Assembly: GCF_963576615.1 (NCBI RefSeq)
Contig: NC_088711.1
Span: 59,934,248 to 59,998,247, forward strand
Direction of reading: 5' to 3'
DNA length: 64,000 bases
From: Watersipora subatra
Lineage: Eukaryota > Bryozoa > Gymnolaemata > Cheilostomatida > Watersiporidae
The translations under genes were made by a program, and so were the position numbers. Below the pieces are notes generated by a model, which had not been told where the DNA came from, made no database searches, and was given only the letters and a program-made list of their open reading frames with translations. Shown here in pieces: positions 1-11,928 of the stretch; positions within the stretch are counted from its first letter, which is position 1; each line of letters begins with the position of its first letter.

Positions 1-605
1 CGACCAAACGAGCGGAGCGAGGTTTGAGAGTTTTTATGATAAATGCATGTGCACACAACTTACGAAAATTATTCATCAACAATGAGACGAACCCTTGTCT
101 CGAAATTTCATCAACAAATTTAACCATCGTTTTGTAAAGTCGTTAAAGTATAATAACGATACAAAACACAAACAAACCTATTTAAATATGTTACCAAGTC
201 TTTGTAAACCATTGTTATTATCTTAAAACTTACCCATCTGATCGGATTAAACACAAATAGACAGATTTATTTGAACGAAAATTGCCACAAAACGCTTGAA
301 AATCTCGGTTTAATAAAAGTTAAGACCGAAAATTGAAACGCCAATAAAGCCGTGCGACAGATAGTAGAACTATTTAGCAGTGCGCATTTTACGAGAAAAC
401 CGTGCTCATTTCACCAGTCTATGGCATTGTTTACTTGTAATTCAATTTATTTGAAGGTTTCTGTAATAAACATAGACCGTTTGAGGCGTAGACCGATTTA
501 CAGGTACGAAATTGCGGTACACAGTTTATTAGCCTATGTTTTTGTCCAATCACCGAAGGTTTCATTATTTAAAACGTTAGCCGAAATTTTTTACAACTTA
601 TGTAC
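1..605 (-). repeat. Inverted copy of the 33,720-34,345 block
   Basis: Read on the minus strand, this stretch matches 33,720-34,345 almost along its whole length with modest divergence and small indels. Both copies share a CTCGCT(C/T)CGCTCGT-type GC-rich end followed by TTTGGTCG. In copy B that end sits directly beside the large direct duplication. Here it sits at the window edge in opposite orientation, about 1.8 kb from the matching sequence. I see no coding sequence. It is either an independently mobile repeat or the trace of a local inversion. Confidence 0.8.
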
Positions 606-640
606 AAACTAGGGCCGAACTACAATGCCCCTTCATGACA

Positions 641-1785
641 AAAACATTTTTTATTTTGCTGCAGTTTGCATAAAACTTTCAGACTCGTGAATGCTCATAC
701 TTGCTTTCTGCGAGTATACTTTCTTCGCATACTTGCTTTCAGACTGCTATCAAACCCATTCTACATTCAACGCAACCAACTTTCAAACTGTGTATAGTAC
801 ACAGTAGCGTGCCATTTTACTTCTAATTTTGCATTTTAGAGTTATGATAAATATTATTTCTTATTGTTGTCGAACTACATACATTACAGTAGATTAGGCC
901 TACAGCCTTATAACACTTTAATAACAGCTTTTATTTTGCTGCAGTTTGAAGAAATCTTCCAGACGCGTGAACGCTCATTGGTTTTCTATTATTACTGTAT
1001 TACTATATTAACAATATTGGTTATTCTAATAATATCAGTGCATTTTACTTCTAATATTGGCCAATATTGCATTTCTCCTATTGCAGGGGAGAGATATAAA
1101 CATATAATCTTTTCCTTTCATTATTGCTGTTTTTCATGACCAAACACTTTAAATAAATTTTCTAAAAATCTTTATAAATATCACAACTTCTCAATATTGT
1201 TAGCTATGACGTTTTGAAATGTAAACAAAATTGTACATTGGTTTTCTAGTATTACTATATTAATAATATTGATTATTCTAATAATATCAGTGCATTTTAC
1301 TTATAATATTGGCCAATATTGCATTTTTCCTATTGCAGGGGGAAAAATATAAACATATAATCTTTTCCTTTCATTAATGCTGTTTGTTGTATATAATAAC
1401 ACTCAGACCCAGTACATTACAGCTACCATTGCAGTTATCCTGTCGCGCTGCATTGCCATTTGACTGCTAATATTGCATTTCTCAACCATCAGTACCCTTT
1501 CTTTTTTTCCAATATCACTTTGGTCGTGGGCTGTATGACAGTGGAATTTCTAGTTTATATTATAGGCCCACTGTGTAACTGCAACAGTTAAACAGTTACC
1601 ATCTGCACCTATAAACTTAGAGATGGTCGCAAACTCTCATATAATGTGAGACATGGGAGTTGTATAATTCACAGACTTGTGTATGAAAAGAGCCGGGAAT
1701 AAAAAGCTACAGAGTATAATTTAAAAGAATCACTTAGCTACAGCAATTACTCAAAAACTATTCATAACTTTAGATATGAAAACTC
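641..1785. repeat. Non-coding stretch with a 145-bp direct duplication
   Basis: No gene is seen. Two diverged direct copies of a block of about 145-155 bp lie at 977-1,133 and 1,238-1,387. They share the TATTGGCCAATATTGCA palindromic core and a following AAACATATAATC segment. The core is itself a perfect inverted repeat around GGCC. The stretch is not matched in copy B of the segmental duplication. Confidence 0.6.
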
Positions 1786-3090
1786 CAAAAGGCAAAGCCA
1801 GATGAAATGAGTGAAAGATGTAAAGACATACATTTAGTTACACTTAAACATACATCACAGGTATAGGGTATTTATCACAGTTTTTAGTACCACTCTCTGC
1901 TTTAACAACTAGGAAGCTGCTATTGTGTTATGTTTATCTATAAACTTTGTCTTGCATCTTGTGATACGTTCATTTTAAAAATTTAAAGTTTTACAAAAAC
2001 TTTAGTCGAAGAAACTAATCATTTTTAAACTAAGATTTTTAACTAAAAGGCGTGTTGTTTTTATGCAAAAATATAAAACTATTACGGACATGATTCATCA
2101 AGTTGAAGTTTTTTCTTGTAAAGGTCGATCAAATCCATCCATCAATCAAAAAATGACAAGTTGTTTTGACTTTTGGTGGAAGCTGGCACTGTGTTTTATA
2201 TTAATTATAGATATTTATATGTGTTGGTAGAATCTGTAAATGTAATTATTGTAGAGCAGACATTTATTGTTCATGCTGATGAATTTGATGGGACCAAAAT
2301 TTTCAGCTATTCGCTAACCAGTCAGACTCTTCTTATCAAGTATATAATATTTTTTTAACCTGTTTCCAAGTTTTTGTTTACTTTCATTTTACACTCAGAC
2401 AAGAAATGGTGAAGTTAGTGCAAGTGTTAATAGTTAATCCTTCAAACTCATTGGCAGTAGACTTTCTGTTTACATGACCTATAAACTGATAATAAAGTTA
2501 TACAATCATTCAAGTTACCATGGTTTTAAGTTAACATTATAGTAGATTTTACATTGGGAGAAGCTCTTTTTAAGGTTATACGATCCTTTTATCAACTTTT
2601 TTTATTACGTCGAACACATTTGTTTTTAGGAAAAAGTAACTCCAATAATATTTTATTGCTTAGCTACAGTCTATCAAACAGTTGGCAGATCTTTCTAATA
2701 TTTATTTAAAAGCAGACAGATTTGATAAAACACTTTCATCAAACTAAAAAAACTAGCATTTAATTTATCTTGCTCGTGTAGCAACTCATTTTGCTATAAA
2801 GCATTAATTACTTTTAGAAGCAGGTGAAGATAACTCTCTAATTGTGTATTTAAACATTCATGACCTAGAACTGGTAGTAGTAAGTGACAACTCAAAGTCA
2901 GAACATCAAATGTCTTTCACAAAAAATAATAGTAGGTGTAGATAACTCTCATTATGATCTATTTTCGTTCTGCATTATAGTTAACTAGTTCTTCGATTTT
3001 AGAAAATTCAAAACTATATCAGTTAAAAGCGAAAGTTTTGGTTTAGAAGCTAACATGCGAATGCCAGAAAAATAAAACGGAAACAGAAAA

Positions 3091-6000
3091 ATGGGCGCCA
3101 GCATCAGCACCTATAAAGATAATAACAAGGATGATAGGGAAAGAGCTCCAAGCATTCCAAGCTATGTAAACTCTTATATACTTCCCTGTGAGAATGATGA
3201 AGATGTTGAGGAGATGCATTTCGGTGAAAGCGGAAGTCATCGAAATTTTTATGATGAGGTATCTCTTGGCTATATAAACCAGTTTACATTGTATGAATAT
3301 TCTAAATATATCAGCTACTCTTATACAAACCTGTATATATTAGACTGAAGTCCTCCAAATCTCAGTAAAACAGACAAACTATATAGTCTACTTTTACCTT
3401 AAATACAAAAAACTAGCTTCAACTATTATCAGTATTAATTTCATTATCACTTAAAGTATTTTCTCTATAAATATAACTTTCACAGCAAGTCTAACAAAAG
3501 GTGACTAAAAAGCTAAGTTAACTTACTTCAAGGTTACAATTATTGTATTAAAATCATAAACTCTAATTTATATTTTAAAAATCTGTTTTTTTAGAAATCT
3601 GAAAGTTTGCGTTTCATGGTTAAATCAACTCATATTTTTTTATGATCAACAGACATCAATTTATTAAGGACCTTCTAATATTAATAACAGAACATCTACA
3701 ACAGACTATTTATGAAGCCATAAAAAGGCAGTTATTTGATTTTTAATATTTTTATGCGTAAAAGGCAATTTAGGAATGTATAATAAATTCTCCATTTATT
3801 ATACATTCTGTAGTAATAGAATAAAATATTAATACTTGTATGTATGCTGACATTCTCATTTCCTGACAAATAAAAGTTGTGTTTTCATAACACTTTGTTT
3901 TGCATTTAGTGTTTTCTGAATCGATTATATTTTTCAGCTGTATTGCAATGTATCTCCACCTTCTACTAAAAGCAGGAATTCAAATATACGTGCACCTGCA
4001 CCACCTCATCACATACCTCCAATACGGCCTTCTGATGATGAAGACAGTTCTCTGGGAGAGCCGTAAGTCAGTGTGGAGACTAAAAAATTAAAAACTACAT
4101 TCTAGAAAACAATTGTACAATTTGAGTTTTTTGTTTTATTGTTGTATTGATAGCTTGTTTATTTGATACTGGTGTACTCAGTTTGCTTTATTATCGTTTA
4201 TTGATGAACTCTTTAAAAGTTTTAAAGTATATTCATATATTCACAGAGACTATTATGAATACTTTGAAGTGGTACAATCAAACTCAACAGTGCCTAGTAA
4301 TGATCAGGAGAGATATAAAGCTGATGCTGCTATTGCTCCATTTGTGTCATCCACCACCTTCCTACCAACCCACCATAATAATGATGATGATATAGATGAG
4401 CCTCAGGTTCAGCAGGGAGCGTAAGATCATTTTATAACTAAATAAATATACAGTTTTTCAAAAATTAGCTTTTTCTCTCAAATACTTAATCAATTTATTT
4501 CTTATACATTAGATTGGTAAACTTGAAGTTTATTCAGTTTGCTACCATCTGCTGTTAAAACAACAAGCAGTCAGCACTGTTATATGAATCTGTTTAGTAT
4601 TTCAAATTTCCTAACACTTTCTTTCAATATTTCTACTAAAATCTTCAGTAGTGAAAGTGACTTTAGTAACCCTCTATGCGATTAATGTCAGATATATTTG
4701 TTTTACTTATACCCTTGTACAATTCAACATCTGCGTCACAATTACGTGTTTTTATTTAATTTTTTGACCATTGTCTTTAAAAGATGCTCCTTTTAGAGAT
4801 AATACAAAGGTACTTTTCAACCAAAGTTTTATCTTAGCAACATTGTATTTGAGTTTCCAGCTAAAACATTTTTGAATCAACTTTCTGCAGCTGATATGAA
4901 TATGTCGACAGCTGATATGAATATGTCTACAGCCGATATGAATATGTCCACAACTGATATGAATATGTCTACAGCTAATATGAATAAGTCTACAGCTGAC
5001 ATAAATATGTCTACAGCTAATATGAGTATGTCTACAGCTGATATAAATATGTCTATAGCTAATATGAATATGTCTACAACTGATATGAATATGTCTGCAG
5101 CTGACATGAGTATGCCTGCAGCTGATATGAATATGTCTACAGCTGATATTAATATGTCTACAGCTGATATGAATATACGTTTACAGCTGATATGAATATT
5201 TCCACAACTGATATGGATATTTCTACAGCTGATGTGAATATGCCCGCTAAAGCAAAGATATAAGTTCTGTGGATGAATTTTCGAATAGAGAGAAAAAGTG
5301 AAATTAGACTCAGAGGGAGAGAGGAGGTCCTCTTGGACTAGACAGCTGTCTAATATTAGTAACTGTTATTAACAGAGTAATGAGTATTACCCTCATACAT
5401 TGGTAGCTGACTGAAACATCTAGTTCTATAGTTTATACTCTGCTGAATGATATAAATCAGTGAGATATACATTTAGTAGCTAGTATCTACCTGCTGAGGA
5501 TAATTTTTACAGATGAGACCAATATGTCAGCTGAAGAAAACATACTCTCTGTGGCAAAATTTTAAAATAAAGAAAGAAAAAGTGAAGTTAGGCTAAGAAG
5601 GAAAGAGGAGATCATCTTAGACTAGACAGCTGTCAACTATTAGTATCTGATGATAACAAATTGATGACTATTACACTGTTTACTCATACTTTGGTAGCTG
5701 ACTGAAACTTCTAGCTCTATATTTTATAATCTGCTGAATGAAATAAACCAGTGAGATATTCATTCATCAGCTTGTAGTTACCTGCTGAGGATGATAGTTT
5801 GTCGATCTGCTTGTTTTTAAATGGTCGAACTAGTATCATTGTTACTGAACATTTTGAAAACATTTTTAGCAATATTGTAGGCCTCACTCGAGTCTACCTG
5901 ATAGCAGTAAGGAATTGAATATTGGTCATCCTACACATAATAACTATCCTGCAGCTCCTGCCATAGTACCTCCAGAAGTGCCTGGTGAGAGAATAGCTGA

Positions 6001-6906
6001 AGAGCAGGATGTTGAGTATTACAATGTGTAAGTAAATATTTTGTTCTTTTGTTGGGATCTAAATGTCTAAATAAGTATGTAATAAAATGTGTGACCACTT
6101 CTCTTCCACATGCAAATATCTTTATTATATTCTGTCATGTATTTATATGAAACTTTAAATATAACTTTAAATATAATAAACACACATTAGACTTTGATTG
6201 TTGTTTTTTGAATCAGATCACAAAATAGAATGTTCAAAACATGAAATTTTTTATTATTCTTACTTTCAGGGTACCACAACCCCTCGAGCATGATAATGTA
6301 GATAACCTGCAACTACGGTAAGTACAACTTTAGGCACGTACTTTGTTTTTGTTTTATGAGTATGGTAAGTTAGTGCTTCTATTACTGAAAGCAGGCTGCT
6401 GCATCAGTATTACAAAAAACTGTAAAGTGCATGTAGATTGTATGACAAATATCTTCCAGAAGCTTTAGGAAGTCTTGCATTATTAACCTTAGGAAGCTTT
6501 GCCTTATTGGTGATTAACTAAAAATTTTGAGTAAATCTTAGAGAAGTGCATGTATACATGTACGCGCTTTAAAAACATGTAAGTTTATTAACAACTTTAA
6601 AATATGTTTGTGTTCACAACTTTCATACTCAATAGTGCACAACAACTATTAAGTATTAATTTACTTATTAGCTTAACATTCAAGTACTATTGATTATGTT
6701 AGCAGTTTATAGGATCATTAGAGTGTTAGACAGTAAAACACTGACCTAGTTTATGTTTGTGTTATTACTTTGTCTATTATTTGTCTTTACATAAATATAT
6801 GTTCATCTTGTTTGACCTTACAATGATATGATTGTATTGAGTCATTCTGATAATGTTGAAATTCTTTCAGAGAGGAAAAGCTCTGTCCCTGTCGGTGCAC
6901 AATACA
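3091..6906 (+). CDS. Putative N-myristoylated acidic Tyr/Pro-rich protein (six exons, 3' end unresolved)
   Basis: I do not recognise this gene. Reading splice sites gives exons 3091-3258, 3938-4062, 4247-4420, 5881-6027, 6270-6317 and 6871-6906, all with GT..AG borders. The first intron is phase 0 and all later ones phase 2, so the frame stays open for 232 codons. An in-frame TAA 15-18 nt upstream fixes the start. The product begins MGASIS, which fits an N-myristoylation signal (Gly2, Ser6). It is otherwise low-complexity: clusters of Asp/Glu, Pro runs such as PAPPHHIPPIRP, and tyrosines in acidic settings (YCNV, DYYEYFE, EYYNV). The last exon ends in a CPCRC cysteine cluster. A membrane-anchored scaffold or adaptor is an inference from these features only. 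The terminal exon could be 8,175-8,211 (inside a MITE) or 19,050-19,107; both keep phase. Copy B of the duplication has lost all six exons. Confidence 0.65.
4889..5262 (+). repeat. 21-bp minisatellite in intron 3
   Basis: About 17 units of GCTGATATGAATATGTCTACA with point variants. Because the period is a multiple of three it reads as a long open frame (repeating ADMNMST). The upstream exon ends in phase 2, and joining it at the CTGCAG acceptor at the array's left edge gives an immediate TGA. A 6-bp insertion near 5,178 also breaks the pattern. It is therefore intronic repeat and not an exon. Confidence 0.85.
5240..5800. repeat. Tandem duplication of a ~280-bp unit in intron 3
   Basis: Two diverged tandem copies, about 5,240-5,515 and 5,520-5,800. 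Both contain an AAGTGAA(A/G)TTAG(A/G)CT segment, an ACTAGACAGCTGTC segment, TTGGTAGCTGACTGAAAC and CCTGCTGAGGAT. The block directly follows the 21-bp array, and the second copy starts with a leftover of that array's GAATATGTC-like sequence. No coding potential is seen. Confidence 0.7.
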
Positions 6907-8095
6907 GTAAGTGAAAACAATAAAATCACTAATTGCAATAAAGATTACAAAGACTGAGAGAGTATAGAAGAAAGCAGAGGCATACAAGTTTGGTATATAA
7001 AGTTTAACAGTTATGGCGTGTTAGTGAAAGTAACTTTGCTATCAGAACTTGTTACATCTATTTGCAATTACTAGTGTCATGAAATCTTTCTTCATTTGCT
7101 GTGAACACTGTGCAAAACAAACACTCATGCAAGCTTTGACTAATCTTAATTTTCTTAAATTTACAGTTCATTTGTAATCAGTTTTAACATTTTAATATCC
7201 TTTAGAGTAATTATATGGCACTTTTTCATTTAAGTGTTAATTTTGTGATTATGTATTTTTAGTTAAATATTAATAGAGCTAACAGTTTATTATTAATATT
7301 GTCTTGTCTGATATTCATTGATTCATTCATGTTCATAATTTGTCTGCACATGTAGAATTTTGGAGTTATCTACACATAACGTGTATAGCTAACAAAAATG
7401 TTCATTATAAAGCTGCACAAAAAGAATTCTAAACCGCATGTTAAAATGTTAATCACAAGATAATAAATTATGGAGGTAGGTAAAATTTTAAGCCTATTTT
7501 TAGCACTTTGAAAATGCATCTTCAGGCTATAAAATCAGTGTTCTCAACCTTTTCTTATTGCATACCATCAGTTTCTTTTATGTAATATCAATTATCATCT
7601 AATCCCAAAATAACTTATTTTGTTTATTTTACTATTAACATCAATAAATAAACAAATAAATACAATTTAATGTGACAGATGCAACTGTTTCTTCTGCACA
7701 GGCTGCTTTATCCTTGACACAAACATAATCACAGCATACCTGAGATCATGTGCAGGCTCTGGGAGAAAACTCTAGCTATTATTAAGTTGTAGCCATTAAA
7801 GCTGTGAGCCCTTGTATTCATTATTAAGTGAAAAAAAGTCCTGTAACTGACAAATAGCTTTTAGGGTTAGCATAGTGTTAGTGCAATCAATGACCTGGCA
7901 AAAATCTATGAAAAGGTATTTTTTGCATATTTGGAGTTGTTGCCACATGGTCACTTGAAAGCAGAATGCAATAGAATAAACTCTGCCGACTGATATCTTT
8001 ATTTACCAGTTATAAAGTTACCATAGTTCAGGAACAGCTGCTGTAGATGATCAACAAAATAGAGTTGTATTTTATTATAGTCTATTTAACTTTAA

Positions 8096-8970
8096 AGGTT
8101 GACTTGCAACAGAATTCACATTACAGTTATTTGATATCAAAAGATTTACCATGTCTTACTCTGTTGTGTTGTAGGTGCAAAATATGTGGAAATGTGATTA
8201 CAAGCTCTTAAAAGCTCAAAAACGAAAAGCCGCCGTAGATTGGAATCTTTTTATTTCTCTGGCGTAGTCATAACAGTTTGGTTATTGTCTTGTCACGTGA
8301 TGCTCTCACGTGAATTGAAAGGTCAATAAAAAGCTCAATACAAAACTAATCGTAGCATTAGTTTATGACAAAAACTGGGTTTTACCAAAGACCCCATATC
8401 AAATATAAATGCTCGCTACTTTACAGCTTTGTTTCGGCATTATCTAATCGTCAGTCGTAATCTGATCATGTGACCCAATACTTCGCAAACAATTTTTGCA
8501 GCACTTTTTGATTATCACAGGTGACAAACAGGCTCATCTTGATTATCAGACAATGATATGTACTCATTCGAGGCAAGGTTAAAAAATTAAATGAATTTTT
8601 ACGGTAAGTTATAAGATATCACTGCTAAAATTGACAGCATTACAATGATGATAAAACAGACGCGTAAGAACAATAGACACGGTTTTAGTGAGTGCGTGAA
8701 ATATATTTGTGAAAATATTTCGACGAATAAGGTTGCATGAAAGTGTAAACAGAAACCATCTCCTACAAATACGTTACTTTTGAGCTGTTTTGGAAAGAGA
8801 TTCCAAACTACGGCGGTCTCGTGTGGCTGCGATTAACTGTTCGTTCTTTAACTTTTAAGAGCTTGTAATCACATTTCCACATATTTTGCACCTACAACAC
8901 AACAGAGTAAGACATGGTAAATCTTTTGATATCAAATAACTGTAATGTGAATTTTGTTGCAAGTCAACCT
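8096..8970. mobile_element. piggyBac-like MITE with long terminal inverted repeats
   Basis: The element is flanked on both sides by TTAA (8,092-8,095 and 8,971-8,974). It has inverted repeats of about 125 bp beginning AGGTTGACTTGCAACA, with roughly one mismatch, followed by less perfect inverted sequence. It has no transposase ORF, so it is non-autonomous. The TTAA target and TIR arrangement fit the piggyBac superfamily. Copy B of the segmental duplication (around 35,740) lacks the element, which gives an empty site. A second, truncated family member lies at 32,930-33,440. The near identity of the arms suggests a fairly recent insertion. Confidence 0.88.
8175..8211 (+). CDS. Candidate terminal exon formed inside the MITE arm
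   Basis: A pyrimidine- and TG-rich acceptor ending TTGTAG precedes 8,175. Joined to exon 6 (ending at 6,906, phase 2), it reads Q-CKICGNVITSS and a TAA at 8,209-8,211. The product would be 244 aa and would extend the CPCRC cluster with a CKIC motif. The whole exon lies in the left inverted repeat of the MITE, so if used it is an exonised transposon end. The competing terminal exon is at 19,050. Confidence 0.3.
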
Positions 8971-10944
8971 TTAACAATTAATTTTATTACATTTTTATCA
9001 TCAACAAGCAAGCTGCTGATTTATAACAAAACAAATTAAAATATTAAAGTTATTTATTGGAGCCAAGTACAAGATACAAAAGGGAAATGTTTTAGTTTTA
9101 ATCTTATGATAGCGGTATAACAGACAAGAAACAGTAGGAGAGTACACATGTTTATCAGATATGATCGGTTGTCCAACAACAGCATAAATTAGCATGATGA
9201 CAAAATCCTTACAGAGTTAGTCAACATGGATGATGGTGGTGATTACCATGGGCTAATATTGGTAGTGTTAATAGAGTACACAACAGACATGTATACCTTC
9301 TATATTAAACCATACAATGAAACTTGGTAGTATATTGTTAAGTAGATGAGCATATAGATAATGTTACACTGGTACACTTATCTTACAGTTATATTAACTG
9401 TTGTTGTTGTTAACTATGTCAGGACTATTTTTAAATAATTTGACATTACATAAAATTATTGTAAGTTGTTTACAATATAAGTATAAGTAATGTAAGTATA
9501 TTACTAAAACATATTTCGTGAGTTAGAATACGTTCTTGATAACGCAACTCGAAAGAGCTTGCTAATTTAGAAGTTATCTTATTTTTAGTAAGGTAATGCA
9601 ACTCCGCTTATTTGTCACTAGCAACAATAACATCTGTAGTCACTAAATTGATAGTGATATTTGCCGATAAGAAACTTGTCAAATAAAGGTCTGCCTTACA
9701 GAGACTGTTCTAAAATGGTTAATATCTTATGATTTACAGGCTGTGAATGTGTTTGGATTTAATCATAGAGAAAACAGCTTCTAACTATTATGCTTGTATA
9801 GTGAATACGTAACATTATGACGTATCATTTTCGTTTAATTTTATTTGTCAACAGAGTGAGAACCTTTATGAAAAAAGACAAAATTATATACCAGTATATA
9901 CATGGAAATACTACCTATCATTGAGTGATACTGTATCAGAGCATTCTACGCCACTAATAAACATGTTTAATTGTGAACTTACTGCACAACCTTTTATATA
10001 ACCAATATTTCATATGTTTTAATGTTTACTATAAGAGATCATTTGGTATAACAAAAACTGAAAAGTTTTATACATTAGTTCTCATCTCTTTACAATTAAG
10101 TAAAATACCTAAAATGCCAGAAAATACAAAGTAAACTGCGGAATATCACGCACTTGCTATCAACTAGGTTAAAAGGTTGCAAGATTTCAGCTCCTGAGTA
10201 TGAGTTCTTTACCTTTTGACAGTAGATAAGATTTAATATTACTCAATAACAGCTTATCCTTATTGGTGGGTAAGAAGAGTACTTTTTTGTCCTATTGATT
10301 TCTCTAAAGTTAAGTGATTGAAACTGTGCTGCAGGTAAATCCCATAGATATATCAATATGTCAACGCTTATTTACCCGCTGGTCACAGTTTTTGGATACT
10401 TTCTCTACTTTAGGCTTAACATGTCCAGTACTAAAGTTCTCAAATATTAGAAGGTTTAACAAACACTTCTGTCATATTAGAAACCTTCCTTTGTACTAAG
10501 AATATTAATACTGTCCGTGCCGCAATAAAAGAGAAATCTCTCTGCTGTTGAAGTAACACACATGCAGATTAATTTATATCTCTACAACTCAGAGCCCTTT
10601 GTTACAAGAGGGCCAGGACTACAGCTGTCACAAGCTTTGCAGAATTTGAAAAAATGAAAAGCGGTGTCTGTTTTTCTTTCAATGTCTGGGGTAGTTCTTG
10701 CAACACCTTAGTTTTATAATATCAGGTGGTGTGCTTATTAATATCTCTTTCTGTAAGACTACTAGGCTAAGGCTAAGTGTAATGAAAAAACATGCAATCT
10801 TGTAATAAGAATTGTTCTTAGTGCAATGAGCTTTTACTCTTCCTGCTCACTGCTATCAGAGCTTCTTCATTATTTACATGTATAATAAAATTGCAAAATT
10901 TATATCATTTCGGCCTTTTTATCAGGTCACGATTATTTAGGCTA

Positions 10945-11100
10945 TCAACTTGAGTCAAATATTGATTGGAAACAAGAAAATCATTTCTAGTCAAATATAG
11001 ATTGGGGACAAGAAGATCAGCTCTAATCAAATATTGCTGGAATACCAGAAAATAAATTCTAATCAAATAATGATTGGGGACTAAAAGAAAGTTGTCCTTG
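10945..11100. repeat. ~36-bp minisatellite, four units
   Basis: Four diverged units built on AGTCAAATATTGATTGG plus an AAGAAAATCA-like segment. The matching place in copy B (about 37,605-37,650) has a single unit, so the array expanded in A or contracted in B. It creates a spurious minus-strand open frame. Confidence 0.7.
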
Positions 11101-11391
11101 ATGTATGTTTTTTGCAAAGACAAGAAGACAATGATGATTTGCTAAATGCACAGATGTAACGGTATGAGCAGAGGTTTTGCAAACATTTATAAGAAAATAG
11201 CTACAAAGGTTACTATAGGACAACTCATCAAGTGTCAAATTATTTACCCGTAATGAAAAGTACCACCGAAGACGAAGATATGTATTGTGTAACTCCCATG
11301 CTCATCTCAAGGGCAGGTGATGGTGATGTACAGTTAGATACAATGATGAACATCTGACAGAGTAATGTCTGACTAATGGAATGGCTTATAC

Positions 11392-11928
11392 CAGCCGTGG
11401 CCAAATAGCGGATCTAAATCCGGATTCGGATCTTTGTAGCATTTTTGTGGATCTTCCATGTGGGCTGTCGAAAAAAATTTTGAAACATTTTTTTTTAAAA
11501 TTTAGTTTGAAAAAAATTGGTGGAAACTTTTCTTAAAATTTTTGTAAATTCATTGTTTTCAGTAGTGAGTTTTGTTAAAAACAATCATAGAAAAGACTCA
11601 CAAGTACTCATCTTCATGAACATTAAAAGTCTCTGTAAGTAGCAGGAAACCGAATTTTGATAATATTGTGAAATTAAAGCTCACTCATCATTTTTCTCAC
11701 TGACATCAGACATATTTATTAAAGCACATTCATTCACTGATTTATCGCCAAATTACGTGTAATAATAAAAAAATTTAAATTGTATTTGAAGCCTTTTTTC
11801 AAGATGTACATAAACAATTGCATGTTTATGTATGGTGAAAACAATGCACTTCTTCAGCTTGTTGTGGATCTTTAATTTGTCAGATTTGACTGTAACGGAT
11901 CATTTCCAAAATCATTTGGCCATCCCTG
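11392..11928. mobile_element. hAT-like MITE with 8-bp target site duplication
   Basis: The 8-bp direct repeat GCTTATAC flanks the element at 11,384-11,391 and 11,929-11,936. The ends are inverted: CAGCCGTGGCCAAAT on the left and, read inward from the right, CAGGGATGGCCAAAT. An 8-bp duplication with CAG..CTG ends fits the hAT superfamily. There is no transposase ORF in 537 bp. Copy B near 37,935-37,955 has an uninterrupted version of the site, which confirms the insertion boundaries. Confidence 0.88.

Noticed and set aside
4872-5195. 107-codon ORF of ADMNMST repeats as an exon
   Set aside because: Upstream exon phase gives an immediate stop at the acceptor, the downstream exon joins perfectly without it, and an indel breaks the frame near 5,178.
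10905-11123. 72-codon minus-strand ORF with repeated YLIR-like units
   Set aside because: Produced by the 36-bp repeat; copy B has only one unit and no frame.
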